A stretch of 64,000 nucleotides of DNA from an uncultured Anaerolineae bacterium (GCA_938022205.1 CALIEB010000007.1:124001-188000); one strand, 5' to 3'. Positions 1 to 9,025 are shown, counted from the stretch's first letter. The notes: generated by a model from the sequence alone, not told the origin. Translations and numbers: made by a program.

Positions 1-782
1 CAGTTCTCCACCAAGTATTGGATGGGCGCGCGCATGTATTCCGGTCCCGTCGAGCAGTTCATGCCAAACACATCGATGCCGAGCGGCTCGAGCGTCGCCA
101 GCGCGCTGGCAATGTCCGTGCCGAAGAGCATGCGACCCGTCACGTCGAGCGTGATTTGTGCTTGAATTGGCACGCGCACGTTGGCATCGGCGAAGTAGCG
201 GTGGATGCCGCGAATGGCTGCCTTGACCTCTAAGATGTCTTGGCTGGTCTCAATCAGCAGCACGTCTACGCCGCCCTCGACCAAGCCCTGCGCTTGTTCA
301 TAGAACACGTCGGCAAGTTCATCAAACGTGATGTTGCTCAAGTCGGGGTCGTTGCCGCTGGGCAGCTTGCCGCTGGGTCCAATGCTGCCCGCTACCATGC
401 GCGGAATGCCCGTCATCTGTTCGTATTTGTCGCACGCGGCACGCGCCACCCGTGCCGCCGCGCGGTTAATCTCTAGCACGCGGTCTTGCAAGCCGTACTC
501 CGCCAGCGTCAAGCGATTGGAGCGAAAAGTATTTGTCTCAACAACCTCGCTGCCGACGGCAAGAAACGACTCGTGAATGGCTTGAATGACATCGGGTCGG
601 GTGATGACCAAATAGTCATTGCAGCCGTCGAGATGCTCGCCGCCGAAATCTTGCGCGCTGAGGCGATAGCGTTGGATGCTCGTTCCCATCGCGCCGTCGA
701 ACAGCACGATATGGTCAGCAATTGCGTCGAGATAGCGGCGATTGGTATAGGGGCGTTGCCGTGCGTCTTGAATCCCATCCAT
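1..782 (-). CDS. metH: Methionine synthase (MetH), N-terminal part, cut by window edge
   Basis: Partial gene; 260 codons are visible from ATG 782 and the frame is open to the left edge. MetH makes methionine from homocysteine using methyl-cobalamin. LFDGAMGTSIQ at residues 27-37 and VETNTF at 81-86 are signatures of the homocysteine S-methyltransferase domain, and MNCSTGP at about residue 241 carries the first zinc-ligand Cys. The second Cys pair and the folate and B12 domains lie outside, so a shorter fusion (homocysteine methyltransferase with a methylenetetrahydrofolate reductase) cannot be excluded. It is transcribed away from trmO; a TATAAT -10 candidate lies at 839-834. I see no SAM riboswitch in the 202-bp upstream gap. 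Confidence 0.85.
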   Translation of the reverse strand, partial: MDGIQDARQRPYTNRRYLDAIADHIVLFDGAMGTSIQRYRLSAQDFGGEHLDGCNDYLVITRPDVIQAIHESFLAVGSEVVETNTFRSNRLTLAEYGLQDRVLEINRAAARVARAACDKYEQMTGIPRMVAGSIGPSGKLPSGNDPDLSNITFDELADVFYEQAQGLVEGGVDVLLIETSQDILEVKAAIRGIHRYFADANVRVPIQAQITLDVTGRMLFGTDIASALATLEPLGIDVFGMNCSTGPEYMRAPIQYLVEN

Positions 783-833
783 GAGGGTATCCGTTACTCC
801 GTTCCATCGTCTGACAGTAAAGCATTAAAAATG

Positions 834-839
834 ATTATA
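834..839 (-). promoter_or_regulatory. Candidate -10 element for metH
   Basis: TATAAT on the minus strand, 52 bp upstream of the metH ATG. No convincing -35 is present at the usual distance, so the call rests on the perfect -10 and its position. Confidence 0.35.
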
Positions 840-926
840 CTTACAAAAAATGGCGCACTGTTAGGGCGTTTTTGCGCGCTTGCCTCAAGACGCAGCCAAA
901 TAGACCATGCTCTCCACGTATCCTAG

Positions 927-932
927 TATAAT
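927..932 (+). promoter_or_regulatory. Candidate -10 element for the trmO operon
   Basis: TATAAT on the plus strand, 52 bp before the trmO ATG. The -35 region is weak. It would drive the run of plus-strand genes that ends at 4708. Confidence 0.4.
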
Positions 933-984
933 GCGTTATCATACGAGTAGCACATTAGTCGCAATATTTAAGAAAGGCAGGCGT

Positions 985-1437
985 ATGGAGACGGTGGCGA
1001 TTACGCCCATCGGCACGGTGCATAACGACGTGCAAGATGCCACAGAGCAAGCGTGGCACAAGATTACGTCGGAAATTCACGTCAAGCCAGAGCTGGCGGC
1101 GGGGTTGCGTGGGTTGGAAGATTGGTCGCACGTGGTGATTTTGTATGTCATGCACCAGCAAGCTCCGTTTGACGCGGCGCAGCACTTGGTTTGTCGCCCA
1201 CGCGAGCGCGACGACCTGCCCGAAGTGGGCATCTTTGCCCAGCGAGCGCGCCATCGTCCTAACCAAATCGGTCTTACGGCAGTGAAGCTGCTGAGTGTTG
1301 CGGGCAACGTGGTCACGGTGCGCGGGCTGGACGCGCTGAACGGCACGCCTGTGTTGGACATCAAGCCCTACGCGCCTATTTACGACGGCGTAAGCGACCC
1401 GCGCGTGCCAAGCTGGTTTATCGCGTCCAATTTTTAA
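985..1437 (+). CDS. trmO: tRNA m6t6A37 methyltransferase TrmO (TsaA/YaeB, UPF0066 family)
   Basis: 150 residues from ATG 985; an in-frame upstream start at 907 would run through the promoter region and has no family homology. TrmO uses SAM to methylate N6-threonylcarbamoyl-adenosine at position 37 of some tRNAs. Family hallmarks seen are ITPIGTVHND near the N-terminus, then GIFAQRARHRPNQIGLTAV and LDIKPYAP, all typical of the single beta-barrel domain. The length matches the one-domain form without the C-terminal extension of E. coli YaeB. It is the first gene of a plus-strand run; the PfpI-like gene begins 10 bp after its stop. Confidence 0.85.
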   Translation: METVAITPIGTVHNDVQDATEQAWHKITSEIHVKPELAAGLRGLEDWSHVVILYVMHQQAPFDAAQHLVCRPRERDDLPEVGIFAQRARHRPNQIGLTAVKLLSVAGNVVTVRGLDALNGTPVLDIKPYAPIYDGVSDPRVPSWFIASNF

Positions 1438-1447
1438 GCGGGGGACT

Positions 1448-2035
1448 ATGACAACGCGCAGCGTGGCGGTGCTGATTTTCGACGAGGTTGAAGTGCTGGA
1501 CTTTGCCGGACCTTTTGAAGTGTTCGGTGTGTGTGGGCGTTGGGACAACACGCCCTACTTTCACGTTTACACAGTGTCGTTAGACGGCGGGATAGTGGCA
1601 GCGCGCAACGGGCTGCGCGTGGCGGCGGCTTACAGCGTGGCGACCATGCCCAAGCCCGACATCTTCGTAGTACCAGGCGGTTACGGCGTGCGCGCGCTGC
1701 TGGGCAATCCCCAGCTGCAAGCGGTCATTCGCCAACAGCACGCTGCCGCCGAGCAGCTGCTCTCGGTCTGTACTGGCGCGTGGTTGCTGGCGGACGCAGG
1801 CGTACTGGCGGGGCTGCGCGCCACCACGTATCACACTGGCTTTGACCGCCTGCAAGAGCTAGAGCCGACGCTAACGCTCGTCAAGGGCGAGCGGTGGGTG
1901 GACAACGGCAAGGTCGTCACGTCGGCAGGTGTGTCGGCGGGCATTGACATGGCACTCCACGTCGTCGCCAAGCTCTTGGGTAAGCAGATTGCCGACAAAA
2001 CCGCGCGCTACATGGAATATGCGTATTGGCAGTAG
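1448..2035 (+). CDS. DJ-1/PfpI family protein (isonitrile-hydratase-like GATase1 fold)
   Basis: 195 residues, one GATase1-like domain. The nucleophile-elbow Cys is Cys108 in LLSVCTGAWLLADAGVL, followed by the TTYHTGFDRL stretch typical of the InhA/AraC-N-terminal branch of the PfpI superfamily. VVPGGYG at about 74-80 is the conserved glycine turn. Members of this branch include isonitrile hydratase and many uncharacterised hydrolases, so the substrate is unknown. There is no C-terminal AraC HTH, so this is the stand-alone form. It lies between trmO and a small WDYLV protein, and its stop directly abuts an in-frame TTG that I do not regard as the next start. Confidence 0.8.
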   Translation: MTTRSVAVLIFDEVEVLDFAGPFEVFGVCGRWDNTPYFHVYTVSLDGGIVAARNGLRVAAAYSVATMPKPDIFVVPGGYGVRALLGNPQLQAVIRQQHAAAEQLLSVCTGAWLLADAGVLAGLRATTYHTGFDRLQELEPTLTLVKGERWVDNGKVVTSAGVSAGIDMALHVVAKLLGKQIADKTARYMEYAYWQ

Positions 2036-2059
2036 TTGACAACGAGGAGAAACACGACA

Positions 2060-2305
2060 ATGCACACCAAATGGGACTATCTTGTGATTAGCTTAGTGCG
2101 TTCGTATGGCATGAACTACCGTGCTAATGGCGATAAGGTGGCGGATTGGAAGGATTTGCCCATTCATGAAGTGTTCAACCGCGTGGGCAAACAGGGCTTT
2201 GAGTATGTGGGCTACGACGGCGAGAATTACATTTTCAAGCGTCCTGCATTGGGGCTGCCCAAGCCTTCGCAGGTGGCGAACAAGCCTGAAGGCGGCGAAG
2301 CGTGA
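2060..2305 (+). CDS. Small WDYLV-type protein (DUF4177-like), unknown function
   Basis: 81 residues from ATG 2060, preceded by GAGGAG at a suitable distance; the frame is open back to a TTG at 2036 that abuts the previous stop, but the ATG has the better ribosome site. The protein starts with TKWDYLVISLVRS, has GKQGFEYVGYDG in the middle and ends with an aromatic strand, YIFKRP. This 'WxYLV ... GxxGWExV ... F-KR' layout resembles DUF4177-type small beta proteins and recurs in the 60123-60335 gene and more loosely in 53559-53873. The last bases overlap the ggt start as GTGA, so the two are probably translationally coupled. Function unknown. Confidence 0.65.
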   Translation: MHTKWDYLVISLVRSYGMNYRANGDKVADWKDLPIHEVFNRVGKQGFEYVGYDGENYIFKRPALGLPKPSQVANKPEGGEA

Positions 2306-3918
2306 AGCCAATGCGGCTCGATTTTGTCAGCCGTCGCAGTGCGGTGCTGGCGCGGCGCGGCATGGTGGCGACCAGCCACCCGCTGGCGGCGCAAGCGGGC
2401 TTGCACATACTGCGCGCGGGCGGCAACGCGGCGGATGCTGCGGTGGCGACGGCTGCCATGCTCAACGTGGTCGAAGCCGCCAGCACGGGCATCGGCGGCG
2501 ACTGCTTCGCGCTCTATTACGACGCAAAGACGCGCCAAGTGAGCGCGCTGAACGGCAGCGGGCGCGCGCCACAAGCGTTGAGCATTGCGCTGCTGGCGCG
2601 TGAGGGCATCACAAACGAGATACCGCTGCGCAGCCCACACGCGGTGACGGTGCCCGGCGCGGCGGCGGGTTGGCAGGACTTGCTGGCGCGGCACGGGCGC
2701 ATGACACTGGCGGACGTGCTGCAAGAGGCAATCTACACCGCTGAGAACGGCTTTCCTGTGTCGCCGGTGTACGCGCGCTTTCTCGCCAAAGCGACGACGC
2801 AAACCCTGCTAGCCAGCAGTCCACACGCAGGCGACTATCGCGGCATCACGCAGGTGGGGCAGCTCTTGCGCTTGCCCGACCTTGCGCGCACGCTGCGGGC
2901 GGTGGCGGAAGGCGGCGCGGCGGCATTTTACGAGGGCGCGATGGCCGACGCGATAGTGCGTACCGTGCAAGAGGCGGGCGGCGTGCTGACGCACGATGAC
3001 CTCAAGGCGCACACGTCGACATGGGGCGAGCCGATAACGCTGGACTATCGCGGCGTGACAATTGTCGAGCATCCGCCCAACGGACAAGGGCTGGCGGCGT
3101 TGATTGCGCTCAACATCGCGCAAGGCTGGGACCTGGCGGCGTATGCGTGGGACGACCCGCGCAAGCTGCATCTGATGGTCGAAGCGATGCGCTGTGCCTT
3201 CGCTGACGCGCGCCAGCACGTCGCCGACCCCGAGCATTACGCCGCGCCTGTCGCGGGCTTGCTCGCGGCGGACTACGGCGCACAGCGGCGCGCCCAAATC
3301 AGCACAGCCCACGCTATGCAACCGCCCACCTATGGACAGCCGTTGCAAACCTCCGACACGGTGTACTTGTGCGTGGTGGACGGCGAGGGCAATGCCTGCT
3401 CGTTTATCAACAGCTTGTACTATGGCTTTGGCAGCGGTATTGTGGCGCGTGGCACGGGCGTTTTCTTGCAAAATCGCGGCGCAAACTTCAGCCTTGACCC
3501 TGCCCACCCCAATGCACTAGCAGGCGGCAAACGCCCCTATCACACGATTATCCCCGCGTTGGCGTTACGCGACGGGCGGCTTTGGGCGGTCTTCGGTGTG
3601 ATGGGCGGCTTTATGCAGCCGCAAGGGCATGTGCAGGTGGTGAACGCGCTGGTCGATGACGCGCTTAACCCGCAAGACGCGCTCGACCGCCCGCGCTGGT
3701 GCCTGAGCAGCGGCGCAGGCGACAGCGTGTTGGCGTTGGAGGAAGGCTTGCCTGTCAGTACGATGGCGGAGCTGGCGCGGCTGGGGCATCGCGTGCAGCC
3801 CGTTAGCGGCGAGGAGCGCGCGCTTTTCGGCAGCGGGCAAATCATCCGCGTGTTAGAGGACGGCGTGCTGATAGGCGGCAGTGACCCGCGCAAAGATGGT
3901 TTGGTGGCGGCATTCTAA
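2302..3918 (+). CDS. ggt: Gamma-glutamyltransferase family protein
   Basis: 538 residues from GTG 2302 (overlapping the upstream stop as GTGA); ATG 2311 is an alternative start. The family cleaves gamma-glutamyl bonds such as that of glutathione, after autocatalytic cleavage before a Thr. Features seen: GGNAADAAVATAAML and TGIGGDCFALYYD in the N-terminal half, GSGRAP, PGAAAGW, and the processing region QTSDTVYLCVVDGEGNA, where Thr353 is the expected nucleophile. GFGSGIVARGTGVFLQNRG and the GGKRPYHTIIP region follow, as in bacterial GGT-like enzymes. No signal peptide is visible, so it is probably cytoplasmic, unlike periplasmic E. coli GGT. Substrate could differ from glutathione. Confidence 0.88.
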   Translation: MKPMRLDFVSRRSAVLARRGMVATSHPLAAQAGLHILRAGGNAADAAVATAAMLNVVEAASTGIGGDCFALYYDAKTRQVSALNGSGRAPQALSIALLAREGITNEIPLRSPHAVTVPGAAAGWQDLLARHGRMTLADVLQEAIYTAENGFPVSPVYARFLAKATTQTLLASSPHAGDYRGITQVGQLLRLPDLARTLRAVAEGGAAAFYEGAMADAIVRTVQEAGGVLTHDDLKAHTSTWGEPITLDYRGVTIVEHPPNGQGLAALIALNIAQGWDLAAYAWDDPRKLHLMVEAMRCAFADARQHVADPEHYAAPVAGLLAADYGAQRRAQISTAHAMQPPTYGQPLQTSDTVYLCVVDGEGNACSFINSLYYGFGSGIVARGTGVFLQNRGANFSLDPAHPNALAGGKRPYHTIIPALALRDGRLWAVFGVMGGFMQPQGHVQVVNALVDDALNPQDALDRPRWCLSSGAGDSVLALEEGLPVSTMAELARLGHRVQPVSGEERALFGSGQIIRVLEDGVLIGGSDPRKDGLVAAF

Positions 3919-3937
3919 CGCAATAAGAAAGACAAAG

Positions 3938-4708
3938 ATGAGCGACAATTCCCCTTTGAATGAAAACCTTTATCAAACCACGCGCCAAGCGTGGGAGGCG
4001 ATTTGGGACAACGCCGATGTCGCGCAGGAAGTGGCGACAATGTCCTACGCGCGCTCGCAGCGCACGCTGCGTCAGTACACCGCCTTTCTGAACAAAGACG
4101 ACCTGATTTTAGAGGCAGGCAGTGGCTTGAGCGCGGCATTGGTCGCGTTGCGGGCGCAGGGCTACCGCGTCATCGGCGTGGACTACGCGCTGAACGCGCT
4201 GCGTGCCTCGCGTCGCTATGACCCCACGCTGTTGCTAGGTGCGGCGGACGTTCACGCGCTGCCCTTTGCGGAAGGTACGTTCGGCGCGTATTTGTCGTTT
4301 GGTGTGCTGGAACACTTTCCGCACGGCATGCAGCCCGCGCTGCAAGAGGCGTGGCGCGTGTTGAAACGCGGCGGCGTGCTGGTGCTGACCATTCCCTACC
4401 CCAACTGGATTTGGCAGCTAGCGCAGTGGCGGCGGCGGCGTGCGGGCAAAGAGCGCATTGACGAGGACTTTTACGAAAGCACCTACACGCGCGAACAGCT
4501 GGTTACGGCATGCCAATCGGCGGGCTTTGAGGTGCTGAAAACCTACACAACTAGCCACGAGTTTACGTTCTGGGGTGTGCATCGTGTCTTTCAGGCGCAA
4601 GGCTACTATCGCACGAGCTGGCTGGCGAACGTGCTGGGGGCAATCACACGTGTGATTGCCCCTTGGCAGTTTAACTTTATGACGCTGGTGATTGCGCGCA
4701 AGCCCTAG
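3938..4708 (+). CDS. Class I SAM-dependent methyltransferase
   Basis: 256 residues from ATG 3938; the frame is open further upstream into ggt, but this ATG lies just after the ggt stop. ILEAGSGLSAALVAL at about residues 57-71 is SAM motif I, VIGVDYA is motif II with the acidic ribose-binding residue, and LSFGVLEHFPHG then LKRGGVLVLTIPYPN are motifs of the UbiE/Coq5-like Methyltransf_11 group. The C-terminal part carries a hydrophobic stretch after TREQLVTACQSAGFEV. Substrate is unknown. Its TAG stop is shared with the convergent PLD-like gene through the tetranucleotide CTAG at 4705-4708. Confidence 0.8.
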   Translation: MSDNSPLNENLYQTTRQAWEAIWDNADVAQEVATMSYARSQRTLRQYTAFLNKDDLILEAGSGLSAALVALRAQGYRVIGVDYALNALRASRRYDPTLLLGAADVHALPFAEGTFGAYLSFGVLEHFPHGMQPALQEAWRVLKRGGVLVLTIPYPNWIWQLAQWRRRRAGKERIDEDFYESTYTREQLVTACQSAGFEVLKTYTTSHEFTFWGVHRVFQAQGYYRTSWLANVLGAITRVIAPWQFNFMTLVIARKP

Positions 4709-6030
4709 CAGGTGAAGCGGAAGGGCGAGCGTGCAATGCTCTTGACGCGCTCAAACTCTTGTAAGTAGAGCGCGGCGATGTCACGGTCACGAACAATCAC
4801 GAGGTTTTCGTCGTTGCTGCGCACGGCGTTCGCGCTGAAGTTAAACGAGCCGGTGATGACGGTCTCGCTGTCGATGATGAACACCTTGTGATGCAGCACG
4901 CCGGGGTTGCCGTCCTGATAGACGCTCAAGCCGGCGCAAAATAGCGTCTGCAGGCGGCTGGCGGTGGTCTCGCTGCCGGTGTTCTCGAACACGCCCTCCA
5001 CGCTCACGCCCGCGCGCGCGCGTTCAAGCAATGCCTGTGCGAACTCGTCAACGGTGAAAGAGAACGCCATGAAGCGCACGTTGTTTTTGGCTTGGTTGAT
5101 TTCGTTGACAATCGCGTTCAGCACGTCGTTTTCGGGCGCGAAGAAGACGTTGATGTTCACGCCGTTTTGTGTCGTGCTGAGCGTGTTCGTGTTGGGCGAG
5201 CGGCTGCCAAACTGCTTGTCGACGAACATCTCTTCAAACTCTTTAGTGTAAACGTCGGCGACCGCTTTGGAACGCATCATCAGCACGTTGTTGTTGTTGC
5301 GGTACATGTCGTTGTATTGGTAGTTCATCGACCCCATCCACACCGTCAAGCCGTCCATAACCATGAACTTGTTGTGCATGAACGCGCTGCGGTTGTCATC
5401 GACGATGGGGATGCCCGCCAGCTCCAGCTCGGCAATCGTGCTGGCGGGGTCGTTGCGTGCGTGGTCGTTGTCGACCACCATGCGCACGCGCACGCCGCGC
5501 TTGTGCGCCGCAAGCACCGCGTCGGTGATGGCGCGGCTTTCAAATTCGAACGCGGCGATGTCCAGCGAAGTCGTCAGCGTGTTAATCATTGCGGCGATGT
5601 CATCCTCAATGCCGCCCATCCACTGCGAACGGTCGCGACCGTTTTGCGCAGGATTGGTAAAGTAAACGCGCCAGAAGCTCTTGCTCCAGCCCACGCCATT
5701 GCTGATGCTGGTGATAGGGCGTACGCTGCTGCTCAGCGCGGGGATTTGCAGCACAGCGGTTGGCGCGCCGCTGATAGGAGCGGGCGTGACGGCGGCACTG
5801 GCGGCGGTCGGGCGCGGCGTGTTGGTCGGGCGCGGCGTGTTCGTGGCGCGTACCTCTGCTGTGGCGGTGGGTTGGCTGATGATGTTGCTCAGCTGCCCAC
5901 CGGTGGGGTCAATGCCCGTGAGGGCAAACACAATCACCGCAATAATCAGGGCGATTGCCCCTAAAATGACCTGCAGCGGCGATTGCGGCTTGGTCTGGGG
6001 AGTTTTCTTGTTGCTGCGCTTGTTGCTCAT
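4705..6030 (-). CDS. Membrane-anchored phospholipase D-like protein
   Basis: 441 residues, ATG 6030 with GAGGAG upstream. A basic N-terminus is followed by one membrane segment (about 21-40) and a Thr/Pro-rich linker with two TNTPRPT repeats (about 63-75). Two complete HxKx4D motifs are present, His219-Lys221-Asp226 in MHNKFMVMDG and His380-Lys382-Asp387 in LHHKVFIID, each followed by a GSMN or GSFNFS glycine/asparagine motif. PLD-superfamily enzymes cut phosphodiesters; members of this size include lipid hydrolases and the Nuc endonucleases, and I cannot tell which this is. The catalytic part should face outside the membrane. The TAG stop is shared with the convergent methyltransferase gene. 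Confidence 0.85.
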   Translation of the reverse strand: MSNKRSNKKTPQTKPQSPLQVILGAIALIIAVIVFALTGIDPTGGQLSNIISQPTATAEVRATNTPRPTNTPRPTAASAAVTPAPISGAPTAVLQIPALSSSVRPITSISNGVGWSKSFWRVYFTNPAQNGRDRSQWMGGIEDDIAAMINTLTTSLDIAAFEFESRAITDAVLAAHKRGVRVRMVVDNDHARNDPASTIAELELAGIPIVDDNRSAFMHNKFMVMDGLTVWMGSMNYQYNDMYRNNNNVLMMRSKAVADVYTKEFEEMFVDKQFGSRSPNTNTLSTTQNGVNINVFFAPENDVLNAIVNEINQAKNNVRFMAFSFTVDEFAQALLERARAGVSVEGVFENTGSETTASRLQTLFCAGLSVYQDGNPGVLHHKVFIIDSETVITGSFNFSANAVRSNDENLVIVRDRDIAALYLQEFERVKSIARSPFRFTC

Positions 6031-6051
6031 GAGCTGCTCCTCTTGATGTCG

Positions 6052-6585
6052 TTAACTCTTATCGCCAGCGTCGTCGCTGTCGTCGTCCTCTTCCTTGTCG
6101 CCCCTGCCCGTTAGCAGATGCCACAGGTTGCTGAGGTGATCGCGCATGTCTAGTTGCGTCTCCGAAGCCTCTTCAGTGGGCGCGTCGGGGATTGGCTCAT
6201 TGGGCGTGAGGGCATCGAGAATGGCGTGTAACGTGGCGAGGCGGTCTTCTTTGTCGGCGGGCAAAACCGCGGTGAGCTGCATCTCGCTGACGTGGTCAAA
6301 GCCCGTCGGCGCAAGCCATTTCACCACTTCACCAAAGTGTTGGGCATAGCCTTTCTCGTCTAGGTAGGGACGTTGCCCCACAAAACGGTTGATGCGCTGC
6401 ATCAGGGTGCGCAAGAAGCGCACGCGCTGGGCAAAGTTTTCCGGCGTTTCTTGCGCAATGCGCGCAATTTGCCCCTCGCCCCACTTGAGCAAGACGGCGG
6501 CTTCGTCGTCGTCAAGGTCATCACGAATGGACGCGACCTCATAAAGCTCCTGTTGGGCGTTTTGTATGTCTTCCTCTGTTGGCAT
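6052..6585 (-). CDS. Acidic hypothetical protein
   Basis: 177 residues with no family that I recognise. It is predicted to be mostly helical, with a C-terminal tail rich in Asp and Glu (KEEDDDSDDAGDKS). No signal peptide or membrane segment is visible. It lies 21 bp upstream of the PLD-like gene and 21 bp after the HEVHH repeat protein, all on the minus strand, so the three may be co-transcribed. Confidence 0.6.
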   Translation of the reverse strand: MPTEEDIQNAQQELYEVASIRDDLDDDEAAVLLKWGEGQIARIAQETPENFAQRVRFLRTLMQRINRFVGQRPYLDEKGYAQHFGEVVKWLAPTGFDHVSEMQLTAVLPADKEDRLATLHAILDALTPNEPIPDAPTEEASETQLDMRDHLSNLWHLLTGRGDKEEDDDSDDAGDKS

Positions 6586-6606
6586 GGCGTTTGGTTCTGC
6601 TCCTGT

Positions 6607-8988
6607 TTATCTGCTGAACTTTGGATACTTGGAAGCATCCCACGTTTCGGGGCTAGGGGACGTAAAGGGCGTGCCGCTGCCGTTTTGCGTCGTCAGCGTC
6701 CAATCGCTAAACACGCAATCGTTGGTGCTGCGGTGGCGCGCGGTGTTGACCACGATGAGATAGCTTTCGTCGTAAAGGCGCGTGTCGACCGTACCGCGCC
6801 GCCCCAGCTCATAGACGGTAGCGTGCGGGTTGTTAATGCCCACGAACAGCAGCTCAAGGTGAAAGTCACCGTTGATGGTGAAGGTTTGCACGCCCTTGCT
6901 CAGCACGCGCACGTAGCTCACGCCAAGCTGCTGCACGCCCGCGTAGAGCGGGCGCGTTTGCCCGTGCTGCGAGACGGTCGCTTCCACGCTGACGGGCGGC
7001 AGCAAATCCCCCAGCGCATAGTCGCGCAGCAGGTTGCGCACTGCCATGCGCTTCAGCACTGTCTCAACGTTCGTGCCGAGTGCCTCTAGACCGTTGTAAA
7101 ACCCGCCTAAGCCGTCCTCGACCGCCAAATGCTCCCAAAGCCTCTGGTAAGATTTGCGCCCTAAGTCGCGCGTGAGAGAATCTAGCATCAGCCACTCGCC
7201 GTAGATGCGCAACGGCAGCTCTTTGTCGCGGCTGCCGATGCAGCGATTGGGATACGCCAACACGTCCTTATAGTCGATAGCATCGGTCTGGTCAGGATAG
7301 AGCAGGGTTTCTAGCCAGACCGCCCCCGCCTCGTAGAAGCCGTAGTAGGACTCATTGACATCGTAGCCAAATTGCACGTTGTGATGGACTTCGTGCGCGA
7401 CGGTGGACTGCATGAGCGCGATGGTCTCATCTTTTATCACGTAGTGCTGCATGTCATTGTCGATGATGAGATGGCTGTAGGCGGCGTAGAGCTCGCGCAC
7501 AGCGGTGTTGGGGTTGTCGCCTACCATGTTGTCGTTGACAGCATAGCCTAAAACGCCCTCATCCAAGTCCATAACGTAGACATCAAGGCGCGTGTCGCCG
7601 CCCTCAGCGCAGTCGGAAGGGGGCAACGCCCAGCCTAGCTCTTCGGTGTGGACGCGCAGCGAGTAGACCAACGCCTCGTACATCGCGTCAACGTACGCTT
7701 TGGTGGTGGCATCTTGCCCTTCGAGCGTGTAATGGATAATGAAGGTGGGATGCTCGCGGGTTTGCACTGCGCCGCTCAAGCTCGGGCGTTCAGCAAGCGT
7801 GACGGTGGCACAGTCAAAGCGCGCGATAGGGCTGCTGGCTAGGTCTTCTACGTCGACAATCGGCGCAAGCACTTCGGGTTTGTTCACGCCGACCGCCAAG
7901 CGAAAGCCGCCCGTGCCGCCGATGGATTGCAAGATGACGGCATAGGTGCCGCCGCGTGGCACGGTGAACATGAGCGCAGCATCTAGCCCGCCGCCGCTGT
8001 CGTCGTCGGAAGTTAGCATGCGCTCAAACGCGCTGTCTGTCACCATCAAATAAGCGTCAACGTTGCCTGTGCCGCGCCCGTAGGCATAGATGGTGTCGCC
8101 CTCGCGCAGGCTCTCCATGATGACCATAACGTAGCTTTCTGGCGTGGGCAGCAAGCCGCCGAACTCACGCATGTCGTCACGGTTGAGGTAGTAGGTTTGG
8201 TCAGCAGCAGCACTGCTGTAAAAGTCGCCTAAGCCTGCGTCGGTTAGCACGTTGGGCGTGTTGATGCCGACGTGCGCGGTGTAGTCGCCGCCAACGATGG
8301 CGTAGATGTAGAGGATATAATCGCCGCTGCTTTCGGCGACGTAGGCAAGAGCCGCCGCTAACCCGCCGCCGCTGTCGTCGTCTTCAGCTAAGAGGTCGTC
8401 GCTGGTCGCGCGCGTAATAGCCACGTAGGGGTCAAGCGTGCCGTCAACGTAGACGTAAATGGTGTCGCCTATCTGCACGTTGATGAGGCGGATGTCGACG
8501 ATGCCCTCATCTGCCAGCCTGCCGCGAAAGGTTTGCGCGCTTGTCCCCCGCGAGACCGTGCGCGTGTTGAGCGTGACCGGCGTGCTAGTGGGCGCAAGCG
8601 CGCCAAGCTCGGCTAGCAGCGCGGGGTCGTTCACGTTGACTTGCAGCACATAACTGCCGCCGCCGTAAATGCTGAAGAAGCTGAGCAAATAGTCGCCGTC
8701 GGTCTCTACGGTGAAGACGAGCCCCGCGTCGCGCCCACCTGCGCTGTCGTCATCCTGCGCGAAGACGCGGCTCAGCGTGCTGTCGTAGAGGATGATATAG
8801 GCATCCAGGTCTTGCTGCCCGCGCGCGACCACGCTAACGACATCGCCCGCACGCAGCCCTTGCAGCGGCACACGCACCTCATCGGCGATGGAGTTGATGC
8901 GCCCTGTGAACGTTTGCGAGCTAGGGGGCTGTGCTTGTGCGATGAACAGCGCGCCCCAGAACAAGGCAACCAGCCAAAAGCTGCGCAC
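6607..8988 (-). CDS. Secreted DDDSGGG-repeat (PPC-like) protein with HEVHH metalloprotease-like domain
   Basis: 793 residues from GTG 8988, which has AAAGGA upstream and gives a clean signal peptide (MRSFWLVALFWGALFIAQA, then Gln). An ATG at 9024 in frame lies 1 bp after a TACAAT -10 candidate and so is a poor start. The N-terminal half holds three beta-sandwich repeats, each with a 'DAY-LYD ... DDDS(G/A)GG' motif (DDDS at about 79, 203 and 328), as in PPC domains of bacterial secreted proteases. The second half has VAHEVHHNVQFGYD at about 531-544, a HExxH zinc motif, followed by YEAGAVWLET, whose Glu could be the third ligand as in gluzincins. The peptidase call is by motif only. Confidence 0.7.
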   Translation of the reverse strand: MRSFWLVALFWGALFIAQAQPPSSQTFTGRINSIADEVRVPLQGLRAGDVVSVVARGQQDLDAYIILYDSTLSRVFAQDDDSAGGRDAGLVFTVETDGDYLLSFFSIYGGGSYVLQVNVNDPALLAELGALAPTSTPVTLNTRTVSRGTSAQTFRGRLADEGIVDIRLINVQIGDTIYVYVDGTLDPYVAITRATSDDLLAEDDDSGGGLAAALAYVAESSGDYILYIYAIVGGDYTAHVGINTPNVLTDAGLGDFYSSAAADQTYYLNRDDMREFGGLLPTPESYVMVIMESLREGDTIYAYGRGTGNVDAYLMVTDSAFERMLTSDDDSGGGLDAALMFTVPRGGTYAVILQSIGGTGGFRLAVGVNKPEVLAPIVDVEDLASSPIARFDCATVTLAERPSLSGAVQTREHPTFIIHYTLEGQDATTKAYVDAMYEALVYSLRVHTEELGWALPPSDCAEGGDTRLDVYVMDLDEGVLGYAVNDNMVGDNPNTAVRELYAAYSHLIIDNDMQHYVIKDETIALMQSTVAHEVHHNVQFGYDVNESYYGFYEAGAVWLETLLYPDQTDAIDYKDVLAYPNRCIGSRDKELPLRIYGEWLMLDSLTRDLGRKSYQRLWEHLAVEDGLGGFYNGLEALGTNVETVLKRMAVRNLLRDYALGDLLPPVSVEATVSQHGQTRPLYAGVQQLGVSYVRVLSKGVQTFTINGDFHLELLFVGINNPHATVYELGRRGTVDTRLYDESYLIVVNTARHRSTNDCVFSDWTLTTQNGSGTPFTSPSPETWDASKYPKFSR

Positions 8989-9025
8989 GCGGTTGTCCTT
9001 TGCTGCTATGAACGATTTAACCATG

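Noticed and set aside
783-984. SAM or cobalamin riboswitch upstream of metH
   Set aside because: The gap is about 200 bp and shows neither a B12 box nor a SAM-type helix pattern; only promoter-like elements are seen.
5092-5964. A 290-codon plus-strand open frame
   Set aside because: It is antisense to the PLD-like gene, which has both HKD motifs; the translation is Val/His/Arg-rich shadow sequence.
8989-9024. ATG 9024 as start of the HEVHH repeat protein
   Set aside because: A TACAAT -10 candidate ends 1 bp upstream, and the GTG at 8988 has a ribosome site and gives a clean signal peptide.
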